A stretch of 64,000 nucleotides of DNA from Anas platyrhynchos (taxonomy: Eukaryota > Chordata > Aves > Anseriformes > Anatidae), in NCBI RefSeq assembly GCF_047663525.1, contig NC_092600.1:1360001-1424000 (forward strand). Direction: 5' to 3'. The notes below the pieces were generated by a model. It ran no database searches and was not told the DNA's origin. It was given only the letters and a program-made list of their open reading frames with translations. The position numbers and the translations under genes are program-made. Shown here one piece after another: positions 1 to 14,251 of the stretch. Each line of letters opens with the position of its first letter. The stretch's first letter is position 1.

Positions 1-3000
1 AAAAAGCCACTCTAAACAGCAAGTATGTGACAAGCAATGCATTTTCACTTTCATTTATCCTCCTATTGCAAAGTTCACTCAACAAACCAAAAGTGTTACA
101 GGAAAATGCTGGGAAGGACTGGTTAAAAAGAAAACCTTGGCTGAAATGAGATGGAAAACAGATTTCCCGGTTTAGGTAAGTATCAGAAAATAATACATAA
201 TGTTAGACATCTGAAAAAGGAAGTAGGAAAATATTCAGGAATTTGCATAGCCATTTGCAGTCTGAGTGGAGCAGAGAAAAACAGCGTCAGGACAGGGAGC
301 AGGTCGAGCAGGCGGCAGTGCCGGGAGGCGCAGTGAGCATCGCCCCCCCCATCTCCAGCCCCAGCCCTCCCTCTGCCCCCAGCTCTGGCAGCCCATGAGC
401 TTCACCAAAAAATGGTAAGAAACTGCATTTCTGTTGCACATGCCCATGTACAAGTGGAGGACTCCCACATTTTCCTTTGTGTTGCTGGTGGTTTGGCTTT
501 CAGGGAGCCCCCCCCCTCCCTTTTACACCAGTTGTACATCTGGGTAGGGCTGGCAGCTTCCGTGGGGAACTTCCATGGAACTCCCAGCTTCCACCTCGTG
601 GCAACACTCGCAAAAATAAAATTAAAATTAAAACACAACGCTGCGGGATATGCAAGACAGCAGCCCACCTGCAGCAGGTGGAGGGCAGGACACTGAGACA
701 AGCCAACAGCCACTGACTGTTAGATTGGAAGAAGAAAGAATATCATCAAATCCTCTTCGTTATGGAGCTGTTTGTACTGGATTCGAATGCCCCCGAGAGG
801 GTCTGGCCCTCTGCAGGCTGCTGAGCATTACCCAACTACTTTAAATCTATCCACCTAGCTGCCCATCCACCTCCCAATTTCCAAGAGTCCCACTGCACTG
901 CCGTGGAGCACCAAGTCTTCACTGCTGTCCTGAGGGTGGATGGTTTCGCCCTACAGCCCAAGTGCCCAGCACAAGGTTTCACCAGCTGCACCAGATTGGA
1001 GCAGCATCGGACAGTCAAAAGGGAAGCGCTGACATCAGGGACAGACGACTTTAGCTCTGCTGACTCACTGCTTCTTCCCCCCGCAGGGAAAACAAGCCCG
1101 AGCACCGAGAACTTTCCCACAGCAGCCCACGTTGCTGCCAGGAGCCCTGCGACGGAGCAAGGAGTGGGGAAGCGCGGCGAAACCCCCTTCTATTTCCAGC
1201 CCCTGGGTGAGGTGGATGAAGTCACAAGGCTGCCGGTTCACATGGGAAGCCATCAATAACCTCCTAAGCACCGTCACATCCTCTCACGTGCGTGCCGTGA
1301 AGGGCTGTCAGGAGAGGAGCTGCTGGGTGTGTAAGTCCTTCCACGTGCTGTGGAACCCAGGGTGCCGCTGTGCACCTGCCTGCAGTGCTGAAGGTGTGTT
1401 GGAAGAGGAAATCCTGCCCCAGGGGCTCAGCGACTGCTGGGGAAATAAAGCCAACAGGTCACTGAGACGTGCCGCTTCCAACCACTGAATATAAAGAGCT
1501 TGAATGAAAGGATCTTGCCTGGATGCAAATTCCCTCTTGCAAACAAACCTCACAGGTCTTAGCCCCAGTTTCTAAGGCAAATTCCAGTCTGATTATTTGC
1601 TCAGTATGCCTTAAATCCCCCCCTGTAGTTACAAATGAATAAAACTCGAAATTCCTTTTTTTTTTTTTTTTGCTGAGACATATTAAAAACTTACTGAATT
1701 TTACCTTGTGGTGCCCTTCCCAGGGATATTTAGCGGATCTGGGACCTCTCTGGGTGAAAGACAAGCCATTCAATTTGTTCCTTGCACTCGTTGTTCTCCA
1801 GAACACCGCCCACGCACCGAGGTTCGAGACCTCCACAACAGCACAGCACACGCTGAATTTTATCTCACAGACGTGCATCGCTACCGACTATTTTTGGATG
1901 ACTGCCTAAACCAGGGAGCACAGCAAGGTGCACGGCAAGAGCATGAAGAAAAGGTAGAAGGAGAAGTGCTCAGCAGGGGGTTCTGCCTTCCTCTGAGCAG
2001 CAGCCCTGGAAAGCATCTGTGTTAAAAGAGCTTCCTGTGGTGAGTTTTCCTGGGTGGGATGAGGACTGACGATTGCTGCAGAAACAATGCACACACGATG
2101 ACTCCATAAATCCTCCAGCAGCAGTCAAAGGAGGAAACGCCATTACCCCTAAGTGTGAAATGCATTTGTTGGCTGATGGTCAGCAAGAAAAACCACCCCG
2201 TGGGCTGTTCCGCTGCAGTGCACAGGAACACCGAGGCAGCACCACGGCTCCCTTGAGCACGAACCTCTCATCCCTGCACAGACACCCGCTTTTTCTCAGA
2301 TAATTAATTCAGCTTCTCAGGTTTTCCACCTCCATTTAAACACACAAGCCTGAAAACTCCCCAAACTGCAACACAAACTGGCCAAGCCGTTGCTCCGTGT
2401 CCCTTCCAGAGAGCATCCCTGCCCTGGGCTGTGCCCTGCTCCCCCAGAGTGTGGTGGCTCCAGTTCATCCCAGTGGGCACGTGCCTGTCAGTAAAGGGGT
2501 CTGACCCTGGGTCAGGAATAGCCCGACTTCTTTCCCTTGCTCAGTGCATTGCTTTTCTATAATGTTTAAAAACAGACACAGAGAAGAAGGAAAATGATAA
2601 AACTAAGAGCCTACTGAATATTAAGCAGATCACACACCATGACCACCTCTCACAGCCGTCCTTCCCCGGGAGTGGAGCCCAACCCCAGATCTCCCATCTG
2701 GTACAGAACCAGTATTTTCCTCTTGGCCTGCAGGCAACACAACTGCAAGGTTTGGTGTTAAATGAAATTCATGAAAGAAAGTCCAATAGTGAGCGTCTCG
2801 TGCCCATCAGCGGGACAGAAGCTGCTGGCAGCTGCCAAGCAGTGCTAACACCAGTGCCAGGGAAGAAGGAACCAGGGGAGCCAGTGCTTGGAACACGCCT
2901 GATTTTGGCATTGAAAGTGTTACAGAAAACATGCCATAAAGTTCCTCTGAGGCTTTAATTTCCCTCCCCCTGATCTTCCTTTGATTTTGATCCCCTCCTT

Positions 3001-6000
3001 TCCTTATGTCCTTTGAACTTTTAAAAAGGCACTTTGAAGACATGTCATAAAGCAGTTTTTTATTCACGATCCCCTCTTTGATGCTCTTGCTACTTTGTAT
3101 GAACTGCAGCCTCGCAGGATGTGGCAGCCAGAGGAGCTGAAAGCTGACACTGGGAAGACAGGGCAGAAAAGTAAAAGCGTGGACACTGTTTGTCAATAAC
3201 TCGCTGGAGCCGTGCACATGGACACGGCATCCCTTATTCTTTGGTGTGTTGACTTCTGAGCAATACAGACCTGGTTGCAACTACAACGAATCTGCTCCTC
3301 CAAGGAGCCAGAGGGCGGCCAGGAAGGTGGCACCAAGGCACAGGGCAGCTGGCTGGCAGGTCCTTCGTCCCAAAGGCTGCCCCCATCCACCACATCCACC
3401 CAACCTCACAGCATCCCCTCGTAAAGCTGGCTTCACAGCAACCCACTCCTTTCCTTCCTTCCCCAGAAGAAGCACGGGCACATGCAGGGCTTGGAGGGCA
3501 GGGCTGCCTCAAGAGGTGGCAGCAGGGAAAGACCAAACCTAGGAAGAAAAAGCCAAAAGAAGCGGAAAAAAAAAAAAAAAAAAAAAAAAGAGGCTCTCTG
3601 GGGGAGAGGAAGGGACCAGCAACTCACACCCGATTTCTGTCCCTGCCTCTCACCTGGGATCTTTCATTTGGCCTTTCCACATGCAGAAATACAACACACC
3701 CCAAATTGCTTGGATTGGCCAAAGGCAGCTGTCCAGCCAAAATTAGTCACATCGCAAGAACTGCTCTTTGGCAGATAACACAATGGTTCTCAACAGGACA
3801 TGCAGATATTTTGAAGTAGCTGCTAGATGCAAGATTTACCGTATTATTAAGTCTGTCCTTTGGTTCTTCTATTTTAATTCTGCATCACTTACATTTAGAC
3901 AAATCCCAGTGCCCTCTTTCATAATTTCATTTTGAATCTCAGGGTGGAAATATTTCTAAAAGTCCTTTAAAGTCCCAAAAGGTGGGATCCCACGATACAG
4001 ATAAAATCATAAGCTAAATCTTAAAAATGTTCCTATCCATAAGGGTTAGAACAGAATGAATGAAATTAAACTGTCCGAAATCCAAAAACTAATTGGAAAA
4101 AAAAAAAAGGTGAACCAACACGAGCAAATAGAATGACACTGCAGGTTTAAATCTCACGATCTCTAGCCCTTGAATTTTAACCCACTCCTCAGACATCAAG
4201 ATACGTCCTAACCCACTACATTTGATGTGGAAATGCCACCACAGGCTGTGCTGGACGTTCAGCCAGGCGTATAGCAAAGGCAGTCCCCAGCCAATGACAG
4301 CCAGGCTGGGCATGGATGGGAAACATTTTCTCCTGAAGATGGATGGCTCAACACGACCTATTTTCCATGATAGGTATCAGCTGTGTTTTGGGATCACCCA
4401 GGATGTTACTGGGTCTGCCTGGCAGAGAAAGACCGAAGAAAGGATTACGTGTAATCACATAATTCTGCATGTACAGCTCCTTAAATATTGAATTGCTGCT
4501 ACAGGATTATATACATTTGATACTTCCTGAATCAAGCAGACTGTGTAATTCATCTTGATCAAAGTTACAAGGAGTTTTTTCCCCGTGCACACGTGCTGCA
4601 CGTTCTCCACAAACAGGTCTTTGGCCTGGAAGTCCAACCAGCAGGCAGACGATGAAGCTGCCACAGCAGAAGAAAGGGAATATGGAGCACACCACCATCA
4701 CCAACTCTTCAGGCCTTGGGGAACTACTTTGCTTGAATCATGCTTTCTGTATTAAAGTATCTTCCTCTCATATCAAACAGCTCGGAGCTGAAGCCCAGGC
4801 TAGGTAACATTTTTCCTCTCCTGAGTTTTAATCTTAATTAGAATCGGACACTTCCACAGAGACGCGTTTTTGCAAAGCTGGCCTCTGTGGCACGAAGCCA
4901 CTGGTCAGAGCCTCTCAACTTTATTTAACCTTTGTGTAGGGAATTGCATTAGCTCAGCACAAGAGGACCTCTCAGCAATGAAGGAACAGATGTTCAGGCA
5001 TTAGATAAGCCACAAGCAAGTCCGTGGTGTTTATCAGCAGGGGTGAGGTTTGGGCTTATTATTTTTAGAGGCTGCCCGGTGGTAGGAGCTATTCTGAAAT
5101 AAGTGAAAATTATCCTGAAAACTGCTTGATGGACTTTTGAAAGATTATGTTTTAAATATATATATTTTTTTGCTCCTTTTTACCTGCAACACTGATTTAG
5201 TTCGTTCTTTTTTTTTTTTTTCCTGGTGTGTTTTTCCTCATCTTATTACAGCCAAGTGTCTGTTCCTGGGACTGAATGCAGATGCATCTGGAACAGGAAA
5301 TTCTAACATGCTTCCAAACCTGGGAATTTTTCACTTTAAACTTGAGATAAAGAGAGAACTTGTTTTACAGACAGATGTCCCGTAACAAAGGACAAATATT
5401 TCCATAGGGGCCAAGCCACAGCACTCCTGAGAAACCAGTACTGCAAAAAAGTAGCAAAATGTAAAGATGTGTTATGATTCCAGTGTGCTTTTAGTAAATT
5501 ATCCCTATTTAACACACTTCTTCCTGCTTGGGTGAAACAAAACAAAAACAAAGAGAGAAAAAACACTGAAATACCCATATGAGGGTTATTTCTTTTGATT
5601 TTGTTAACCTTACAGCATCTGTTGGTTAAGCTATGATCTCAAACTCCTTGCTCTGCAATTCAAGCCAAAGCAGGTCTCTGGAGGCAAAATCTGGCCACCC
5701 TATCTCCGTGAGCTGTGTATGAGCATACACACACTCACGTGAAACCTTCCATTTGAGTTTTTCAGAGCTCCGTGTGTGGCAGTTCATTTCACTAGAGGCC
5801 ACCTTGCACTGCTTGAAGATGTGTTTTTAAGTCAACCCTGCAAAATTGCTGGTGTTTCTGTCAATAACTGGGTGACTTTCTGTGTAGGTAAGTACCGAGG
5901 AGCTGTGCTGTACTGACCCCAGCACTGCATGGGAAGTTCTGGTCAGCTCCCCCATGGCATTTCAGACCTTACTGTCCCAACCACCATCAGTGGGAGTGAA

Positions 6001-9000
6001 ATGATTTGCCCAAAGCCATGCACTAGTACACAGACACATTTGCAGATCTCACTCTTGACTTCTAATCACGACTCGGTGACACAGCCAAGCTTCTACATAG
6101 GTGGCTACCCACAAAGTAGGAGGAGATCTGGGGGTGACAGCCATGCAGTGCTCAGGATTGTCCCCTTAGAGCATTCAAACAACATCCCAGGCACTTTGAG
6201 GTGCCATGTGCTATCAACACCCAAACAAAGCAGCAGTTTTATTGCCCAGAAGATGTCACAGAAGGTGAGCTGTCGCAGAGCGCCTGGGGCTCCCCGTGAT
6301 GCCACCACAGCTGCCTGCTTCTTCCCACCAGCAGGCTTTGGGAGAGCAAGCAAAGAAAAGTTTAAGGTAGTAAACAAAACCTGAATGCTTTGTGAAGGGT
6401 ATTTTGTGTTACTAACCTACAGCAGGTTTTTTAAAAGGTGCTCAAACATCCAAAGCTGCAAGCGTGGAAGCTGGCACCGTGAGAAGCCTGGCCCCCTGCC
6501 AGCCCGGGTCTGAACAGCCCCGAGCCCGAGGTGTTTGCAGGGCTCTCCTCATCAAGTCCTGCTCTCCTGCTAGAGCAGGCACCTTCCCTGTTGAGAAGAT
6601 GAGAGATTTTGGAGCTGGAAATAGAAGAAAACCAAGGTAAACAGAAGAAGAACATATGCACAAGTGTGCATCTAAAGTGGTGAACACACAGGGAGGAAAG
6701 GAAAATAACCTCATTGAGCATTTCCCCCAGGGCGAGAGCGCTGACCCTCACCTGCCCTGCCCCTGCTCAAGTGCTTTGGGGTGCTTCCCATGAACGTCAA
6801 AAAACCACGGCACTGATGGGTGGTAAAGACCTCAGATAACATTTGTACAGCACTTTGACACAGAAAGCCCCAAATTCCCCTCTATTGAGGCAAAGTCTGA
6901 CAAAGGCATAATGGAAATAGGCTTCCGGCTGACAAAAATGTCACTCTGGCACTGGGACAAGTCCACATAAACTTTCCGGCCTGCCCTCCAAGTGCGAGCA
7001 CTGGCGTTTCCATTAAGTGCCTGAAGACGCAGAAGGCATCCGGAGCAAAAGTAAACTCCCAACCAGAGCGAGCACGATCCTGGGCTTGAAAGTTTCCGTG
7101 GGACTTCTGCAAGTAGTTTCCCAGCAGGAGCAGGGGTCACCCTGGCAAACTGGGGGGTTTTGTGACTGCCACACAGAGAGGAGCCCACACCCGGCCGTTT
7201 GAGAGGGTCTGTTTGGAGCTATCGCTGGGAGCATCTGTCAGAGGAGGGCTGGAAGTGCCTGCAGTGCCTGGAGCTGCGCTGAAGGCTGAATGCAGCCAAG
7301 CACTGGCAGAAACCGGCACTGGGCACGCTGGTGGAGGCCAGGCAGGAGCAGCAGGAGCCAGGACCAGGCTGCGTGCAGGGCCAATGCAGCTCAGCCCCAC
7401 ACCACTCACACAGGGGCTTCCATCGGCACCTGAGCATCGGCTGCCCCAGCCCAGAGAACTGCCCCTGGCTGCTGCCCACTGCTCACTTCCACCCCCCCGT
7501 GTGCTGGGGTCCCCTGTGGGCAGCACGTCCCAAGGCTGCCCTGGGGCACAGCAGAGCACAAAAGGGCTTGGGGGAGGAGGAGAGCACCCCTCGCAAGGTC
7601 TGTGCCCATGCCTCGCACTGCCCAGCTCCCATCCGTGCGGATGTGAAAGCTGCACCGCTGCCTCCACGGGGAAGTTATGTTAGAATAGTAATTAATGGAT
7701 TTCTGGCTGCATTTTAATGAAACTGTGCAGCTGGAAGCAGGCAAGCAGCCAGTGCCACGTGACCACGTCGTGCTCCCTTGGACGCCTGTCAGGAATCTCT
7801 CCTCTCAAGTATCCAGTTGTCCTGCGTGACATTTTTTCCCCCAAAAGTGAACTAATCAATGTCTGGCTACTAGTTATCATGAAGAAAGGGAGAAACACAT
7901 ACTGAGAAGCTGTTGTACACCAGCCGCTGTGTTATAAATACACTAGAGATCCAGCTAGGCACAGTATTTTATGGCACACTATTATATTTATCTTCATGCA
8001 GGCAGAAAGGCTGCGAGCGATGAGTGTCTGCCACAGAGAGCACTTCTAAGTCAGGTTATTGCATTCTTGACTTAAGCCCATTTTTCTGGTTTCCCTGCAA
8101 ACGTCAATGAATTTTAAAAGGGAGCATTCAGCCAGGAGCTTCCCATTCAGCCAAAATACAGCATCCCTCTGGGTGGGGACTGTACCCCTGCATGGCACAG
8201 GGATGAGCCCAATGGACTTCTTCTGCCCCTCACATGTGGGATCCCTGAGGAATCCCCAACTTGCTCGAAGCTCACGTCCCAGTCACTCACATCAGCTGCT
8301 ACAGATCTTCTCAGAAGTGCCAGGCATTTTCTGAAAGCACAGGGACAGATACGCCTGCACCTCGTGCGCGTACACACATACAGGTGTGTGCCCAAGACCA
8401 AAGACAACAGGAATGTAAATATGTTTTACGCCTAATTATGGAAAGTACTTTGGCAGGAGGCGACTGGGGACACAAAGAGCTACTATTTGGGTTCTCCAGG
8501 CTATGGCCTCCGTTCAGTACACAATTGGCAATATTTGGACAGTACGGGCCAGTTCCTTCCTTCGCAAGGTAACTTCCTCTGCCTGGCAGCCCTCGAGCAG
8601 GCTATAAAATGACCTTATGTTTAAGGACAGTGTCAGATTAAATAAGCAAAGGAGAAGTGCTCTCGCTTGCTCTCCCTGCATCCCCGTGGTTGTTTTACAG
8701 CTCCCTTCTGCTTTGTCTTCGGGGTGCAGGCAGCTGCTCCTGGCAGCGCTGCCCGCGGTGCTCCTGCCCACGGCGACGCGCACAAAGCCCAACAAGCACA
8801 CAGCGTGCCAGGGAGAAAATGAGGGAAACAGCAGCGTGCAAAATAAAACGTAGATATTAATCTTACAAGACTCTCTGTTTGGGTTCTGCCTCTCCCCTCT
8901 CAGCTTCCAGCCCTCCCCAGACAAATGCTCTCCTCTGACGTGCCCGAATGCCTCCTGGCGCCTGGCCTGCCAGCGGGCACAGCTTCGTGAGCGCTCCCTC

Positions 9001-10639
9001 GCCATTCATTGCCCCGTCCCAACCTGCTACAACACACATTGCTTCTGAATCTGGCTGTGAAACCAAACAGAAAGCTTTCCATTGACACTCCAATGCATGT
9101 GCAGCAATTCAAAAGCCTTATTTTAATTTTTACAGTGCTCCCACCTGAATAAATTAATTTTAAGGGCCACTTTTCCATTTGTGGATTATGAAATGTTGGG
9201 AGGTCTGGATGCCATAGCCAGGTACCAAAAGGTACCATGTTACAGACTGCGTGGCTCTGTCAGTGCTGCTCTAATTCACAGCAACCATCACTGTGAAGCC
9301 CCACAGAGCTCTGCCCCACACAGCCCCCTGAGCACGACCAGTCTCACTGCTCAGACCCACAGCCACAGACGGACGGACAGCAGCAGGACTGCTGCTCCCA
9401 GGGGTGACCACGAGCCATGAAGCCATGGGGGGACTCGAGCGTGACATGGCTCAGTGGAAAAAAAAATTACTAATATTAAACTTTTCCTAATCCACCCACC
9501 TTCCTGCTCCCCTCCGGAGCAGAACAGCTGCATTGTACCATGGGGTTTGCTCAGGCCAGAGCTGGAGCCCGTGCGGGAAAAGGAGGGCTCCTGCCGCCCA
9601 TCAGCACAGCTCCTGTCGGGGCTGGCTTCCTGCAGCCACCCCGTTGGGATACAGACGTGGCCGTGGCCATGCTCAGCCATGAAGCACAGCATTGCCCTGT
9701 AACGTGTAGCTGTGGGGGTGTAAATGCATGTGCACGCAGCAGATGTCGGCACGCTCACCGCACCGACATCCACAAGAGAAATCTGGAGAAGTAAGACGCA
9801 ATGGGATCGCTGGCTCTGCTTTGGTTCATCTGAAACTCTGCCTTCTTTTGGGAGGAACCTGAACACAGAGAGAGAGGAGAGGGGGCAGGCAGAGGAAGGA
9901 GCAGTACAGAAACTGGTGTGTGCTGCAAAACCAGGCGCAGCCAGCACAGCTACTGCTGCAGAGTTACTGCACTGCACATTAACTTTTGGACCACCACCTA
10001 GATTTAATTTCCATGTGTTTATAATCACATGGGATGATTGTTGAGGTTATCAGAGCATCAAAGAGTACAGGTCCAGAGGACAAAGGTGTTCTCCGAGCAT
10101 GGCTAAAAGATCTGAAGCTTTGTCCACAGCGGGAACATCTTACTTGTTTCACGGGGTGATGCCTACCAGCAAGTTCAGCATCTTTTAGAAAGGATTCACC
10201 AGGTTTAAATCCTGGTCACAAGGAGCCCCAGATCCAAAGGTATTTATGTAAGCTTGTTTCCCTCCATCCAGCATACAAAAGGTTTGCTACAGCCCTTGGC
10301 TCCCCTCTAGTAAAACAGCAGGTCTAAGTTTACTCCACTCATGCAAGGAAACTCCTCTGATGAGGCAAACACGCGCGTTTGGCTGGGGAGCTGCAGCACA
10401 GGGCTCCTTGCACAAACCAACCTTCCACAGTAATGCAGGGACAGAAGCACTAGGTGGCAAAAAAAGCCAGCAGGTCCTCGTTAGTTGCACTCAGAAGATG
10501 AGCATTAAGGCACCTACAAAATTTCAGGTTGTTTGACAGGAGCTGTGATGGGTGTCACCTGTCGGTAGGGTTTGTTGTTTGCAATGAAAGAACTGAACCG
10601 AGGGCTCACACATATCAAAAGAAGAAGGGGAGAAAAGGG
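1..10639. other. Intergenic DNA upstream of SPRY4, no gene supported
   Basis: I see no exon, RNA gene or recognisable transposon here. Open frames exist on both strands (for example 7,137-7,667 and 9,351-10,028 on the - strand), but they are low-complexity readings of GC-rich DNA, overlap frames on the other strand, and resemble no family I know. Homopolymer runs are present: T16 at 1,656-1,671, A24 at 3,566-3,589 and T14 at 5,208-5,221. By synteny with other vertebrates this should be the SPRY4-proximal side of the FGF1-SPRY4 interval, but no FGF1 exon is seen. Confidence 0.6.
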
Positions 10640-11470
10640 TTAAACTGCCAAATTGTTACTGAATAAACGTTAAAGTACAAATAGCATCGTACTTGGATTT
10701 CTGTGCACTGCTTCCTTCCTGGTAATTGCAGTATAATAAAGCATCAAAATAAACAGTAATCCAAAGAAAAGGCTAAAATTGGTCTGTATTCCAGATGAGA
10801 AACATCTGCAGCAGTAGATCAGATCTTTTCTCTTTTTCCTGGCAATTACTTAGACAATGTTACACTCTCATAGGTAAAATTATTCTCCCAGCCTCTTCTA
10901 TCACTTCATAAATTAAATCAGTATTTTTGGAAGGGAAGTAAAAATCAATAAAGACCTCTAGATAAATAAGAGCAAAAGACTCCCTCAGATGTAGTTTAGA
11001 TGCCTGCCTTTGTGAACACTTCCTGTGCAGCCGCTCTCATTCCTAGCTGCATTTTCTCAAACGGATGGGGAAAAAATCCCTCAAACACTTAAAATTTTTA
11101 AATAAGAGCATATTTTTTCCTGAACTAAAATGAATAAGAGAGGGGTAAGATTAGACCAACGTATTAACTGTCTGACTTGTTACCAGACAATAAAGAAGGG
11201 CAGTTGCATTAGCTCTGGAACCACTACTGCCAATTATGAAAGCATTGTGTTTGCCATACACATTGATTAGAAAAGCTGTTTATTTGAACTAATAAGCAGT
11301 AAATGAGCCGAAATTGTCTTTTCTTTATTTTTAATATGATAAATGGAATAAACTGCGAGTACATCTGCTCTGAGCCTCTTTTCCACAATACGTTACGCCT
11401 GAAAAGCCTGAAAAATGCTCTTTGCTATTCCAACATTTCAAATTAGCGATTTTCTCCAAAGCATTACCTA
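10640..11470. promoter_or_regulatory. AT-rich block resembling a conserved non-coding element
   Basis: About 830 bp with very few CpGs, many TAAT/ATTA-type homeodomain cores and no repeat character, set between more GC-rich stretches. The texture is like vertebrate conserved enhancers, and the position about 15 kb upstream of the SPRY4 promoter fits a distal element. This is a judgement from base composition and motif density only; no alignment was possible. Confidence 0.25.
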
Positions 11471-12629
11471 CAAAACATACATCAGTGCTTGCATGGTTCA
11501 GCCCTCATTCTGCATTTAGTTCATCCTCCGAGCTGAACCATGGGGCAGGGAGCAGAGAAGAGAGGCACTCACCTCCCAGTAAATGACGGGCTACCTTGTG
11601 CAGCCTCACGAGCACCTCTGGGCACATTGGCACAGCTCAGACAGTTGGGCTCACACTCTCCTCAGGCACACGTGTGGTGGTGGCAGCCTCCTGAAAAAAT
11701 CGAGAAGGCCACCAAAAAAGCCGAAGAGGCCATGCACTCACCTGTATAATACAGCAGCAACCCCTCAGCTAGCGAGCCCAGCGCCGTGCCTTACAGGGGG
11801 CAAGCGCCGAGCTCGTGCACAAGCCCCTGCTGCAGCGTCAGGCAGGTTCCCTGCTGAGTTCAGCTGGATGGAAAAGCTGCAAACAGAGGGAAAAAGGGTG
11901 TCAGCAGATAATGAACACTTTATTTTAGGCTGTGGTCAAGTAATTTGCTTTTCTGAGGAGGGATTTTTTTTATTGTACTTGGTGGGGCTTTTAGGGCAAC
12001 CACGGTAAAGTTTCTCCATAAAGGAAAACCAAACAGCTGAAGAGTCTTCCCCAGGCTTTAAATCTCCCTGCAGAGAGTAAACCATGAAGTGTTTGTTAAA
12101 ATCCTAATCCGATTTAAGACTGCTTTTGACCATGTTAGGGAAGGAAGTGCTGGCTGTCGGTGCCCCGTCCAGCTGGGGCTTTTACAGCCACGCTGCTCTG
12201 CCTGGGAAAAACCTGCACCGTGCTCGCAGGCTTGCTGAGCCTACACACAGCCATCCAGAAAGGAAGCTCAATTAAAGTGGGCAGTGAACAGGTCTCTGTG
12301 GTTGGGTTCTCCCTGGAGAAGGGATCCCTGTCCCTGCAGAGGTGACCCCAGCCCAGGTGGGTGCGATGGCAGAGGACGGCTCCAGCCAGGCCCTGCCCAC
12401 GTCTCTTGCTGCATTTCACATCTCCAAAGCAAGCAGAAAATCCTGAGCACGTCCTTGGGGCAGGAGAGGGCTCTTCTCACAGGTCAGCCACCTCCACTTA
12501 GATGGGGGAAGAAAGGGGAGTCAACACAGCCCACCCCGGTGCTGATACACAGGCTGTAAGCATGCAGAGGTATTCCAGAAAATCTTGAATCCCTCAAAAG
12601 CAAACAAAATACTCACATTTGCAACGTTG
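11471..12629. other. Intergenic, nothing specific seen
   Basis: No exon, RNA gene or transposon could be recognised. The open frame at 11,583-12,008 on the + strand has no recognisable domain and no codon pattern that suggests selection. Confidence 0.5.
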
Positions 12630-12709
12630 CAGGAATTGGCCAATTCCTGTTGATCACTAATTCATGAAAATTCATGATTCTATTGATCACTCATTCATGA
12701 AATTGTGCA
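12630..12709. repeat. Perfect 20-bp palindrome followed by a 33-bp tandem duplication
   Basis: Positions 12,630-12,649 form an exact 20-bp palindrome centred on GGCC (half site CAGGAATTGG). It is followed directly by two imperfect copies of a unit starting TTGATCACT, at 12,650 and 12,683, each carrying an ATTCATGAA core that is itself nearly palindromic. The structure is read directly from the sequence. Function is unknown; it could be a replication-slippage product or a cluster of homeodomain-type sites. Confidence 0.8.
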
Positions 12710-14251
12710 GATCTGTGCAGCTCCCTGGTACCTGAGCAGGTTTAAGAGCCAGAAGGCTGCTCTGTGCCGACAGCTGCCGGTAGAGACTTGAAAATAACCT
12801 AAAGCCAGATAATTGCTTTGCAGATGACACATCAGGAAGCCCGAGCACCGCATGGATGACCCATGCCTGAACACACTCCTCAGGTCATGGAGGTAGGAAT
12901 GCCACCAGGAGCTGGGCCAGGCACCGAGGCTGGCTGGCCCCACTGCAGGGAGCCCTGCTCACATCCCAGCCCTGTTTGCAGCCATCCCAGCAGCTCCTGC
13001 ACCACTGGACAGTGCTTCTGTAACGCAGGGCTGGAGGGGTGCATTTCTGGGTTTTCTCAACCAGAAGACTCATCTCTTAATTTCTTATCAAACTATTTCC
13101 ACTTTCTTTTCAAAATACCATATTACGGGAATCAGTATCAAGCAACCTGCACAGACCTGTTACAGCTATACATTGATATTCCAAGCAAATCACTTGGTAT
13201 TTGGCCCCAACAGCTAACCCTCTGACAGCAGCCCATCATGTTCCTCCCTCGTGGAGCAGCAGGAGGTGACACTGACGCTACATTTTGGTTGCAGAGATGT
13301 CCTCAGCCCTCTGGCCAGCAGCACCTGCTGCTGATGGAGAAGTAGCCACCGAGCCACACTGCTGCACCTTTCCCTTGGTGAGAAAGGGAGCAGACGTGCC
13401 CCTGGCTACAGGCAGCACCACAGCCTGCCAAGAAGGCCGAGAGGCTGCAGCTCACTGCCCCACTCCCCTGGCCTCGCCACCGCAGTGGGGAGCACGCAAG
13501 GAGCAGGGGTCAGGGCCACTCGGTTCTTTGCAGCTCCGAGCAGTGCAGCAGGGCTTCAGCGTCAGGCAGTGCACAGCAAAGCCTAATGAGCGAAGTTGTT
13601 TGGAGAGCACAAAGTGTCCTTATTCTTCACAAAATGGAAATTTTGTGAGATGTCCACGGGCAAGCCAAGGAAAACACAAACCGCATGCCTGCCGTGGCAC
13701 GGGGGCACAAACGCTGTTATTGTTAATGTGACAAAGTCGCATGTCTAGTCACACAAATTACCAGAATGCAGAATTCCCGAGTTTAAAGAAAAACAAAAGT
13801 ACTGTTAAAATGAGCCGCGCTTAGGCCAGGGCACGCTTGACTGCATTCCTCCAAACTGTTCTGAGCTTCCTTGCTTTTGGGAGAGGAGAGAGGGAAACCA
13901 GGATCTCACTCTGTACCAAGCAGTATCAGTAATTTGAATGGGCAACAACAACAAAAAAGTCAAAATAGGCTCTAACTGCCCTAGATAACCTGCTCCTGCT
14001 GCCATCCACTCAAGGTCCTAGCTGAAAGCCTTGGTGCAGATAGCTGAGGGGGTCACCTGCAGGTCCCTCCCAGAATATCAGCAAATGCACATATATTTTG
14101 TTGTTACACCACCCACTGTTTCATTTATTTCAATACCTTATTATTCTCTGGATCTGCCCATTTTGCTGTCAACAAAGAGCATCAGGCTGTGGGCTACCCA
14201 GAAGCACAGCTTGGCACGGGCACGCTGCTGCCCCCCGCTCGCTCCCCTCCT
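12710..14251. other. Intergenic, nothing specific seen
   Basis: Mixed-composition non-coding DNA. The 148-codon open frame at 13,285-13,731 (+) is rich in Ala, Pro and Ser and has no recognisable domain; I treat it as a chance reading. Confidence 0.5.

Noticed and set aside
1821-1831. GGTTCGAGACC, a match to the tRNA/Pol III B-box
   Set aside because: No A-box at the right distance upstream and no cloverleaf stems can be formed; a single 11-mer is not enough for a tRNA or SINE call.
9351-10028. 225-codon open frame on the - strand
   Set aside because: No domain or recognisable similarity, biased composition, no splice or promoter context; a chance reading.
14049-14071. Resemblance to the 3' end of a CR1 LINE (CACCTGCAGGTCCCT)
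   Set aside because: Only about 15 bp match and the typical terminal octamer repeats are missing; too short to call.
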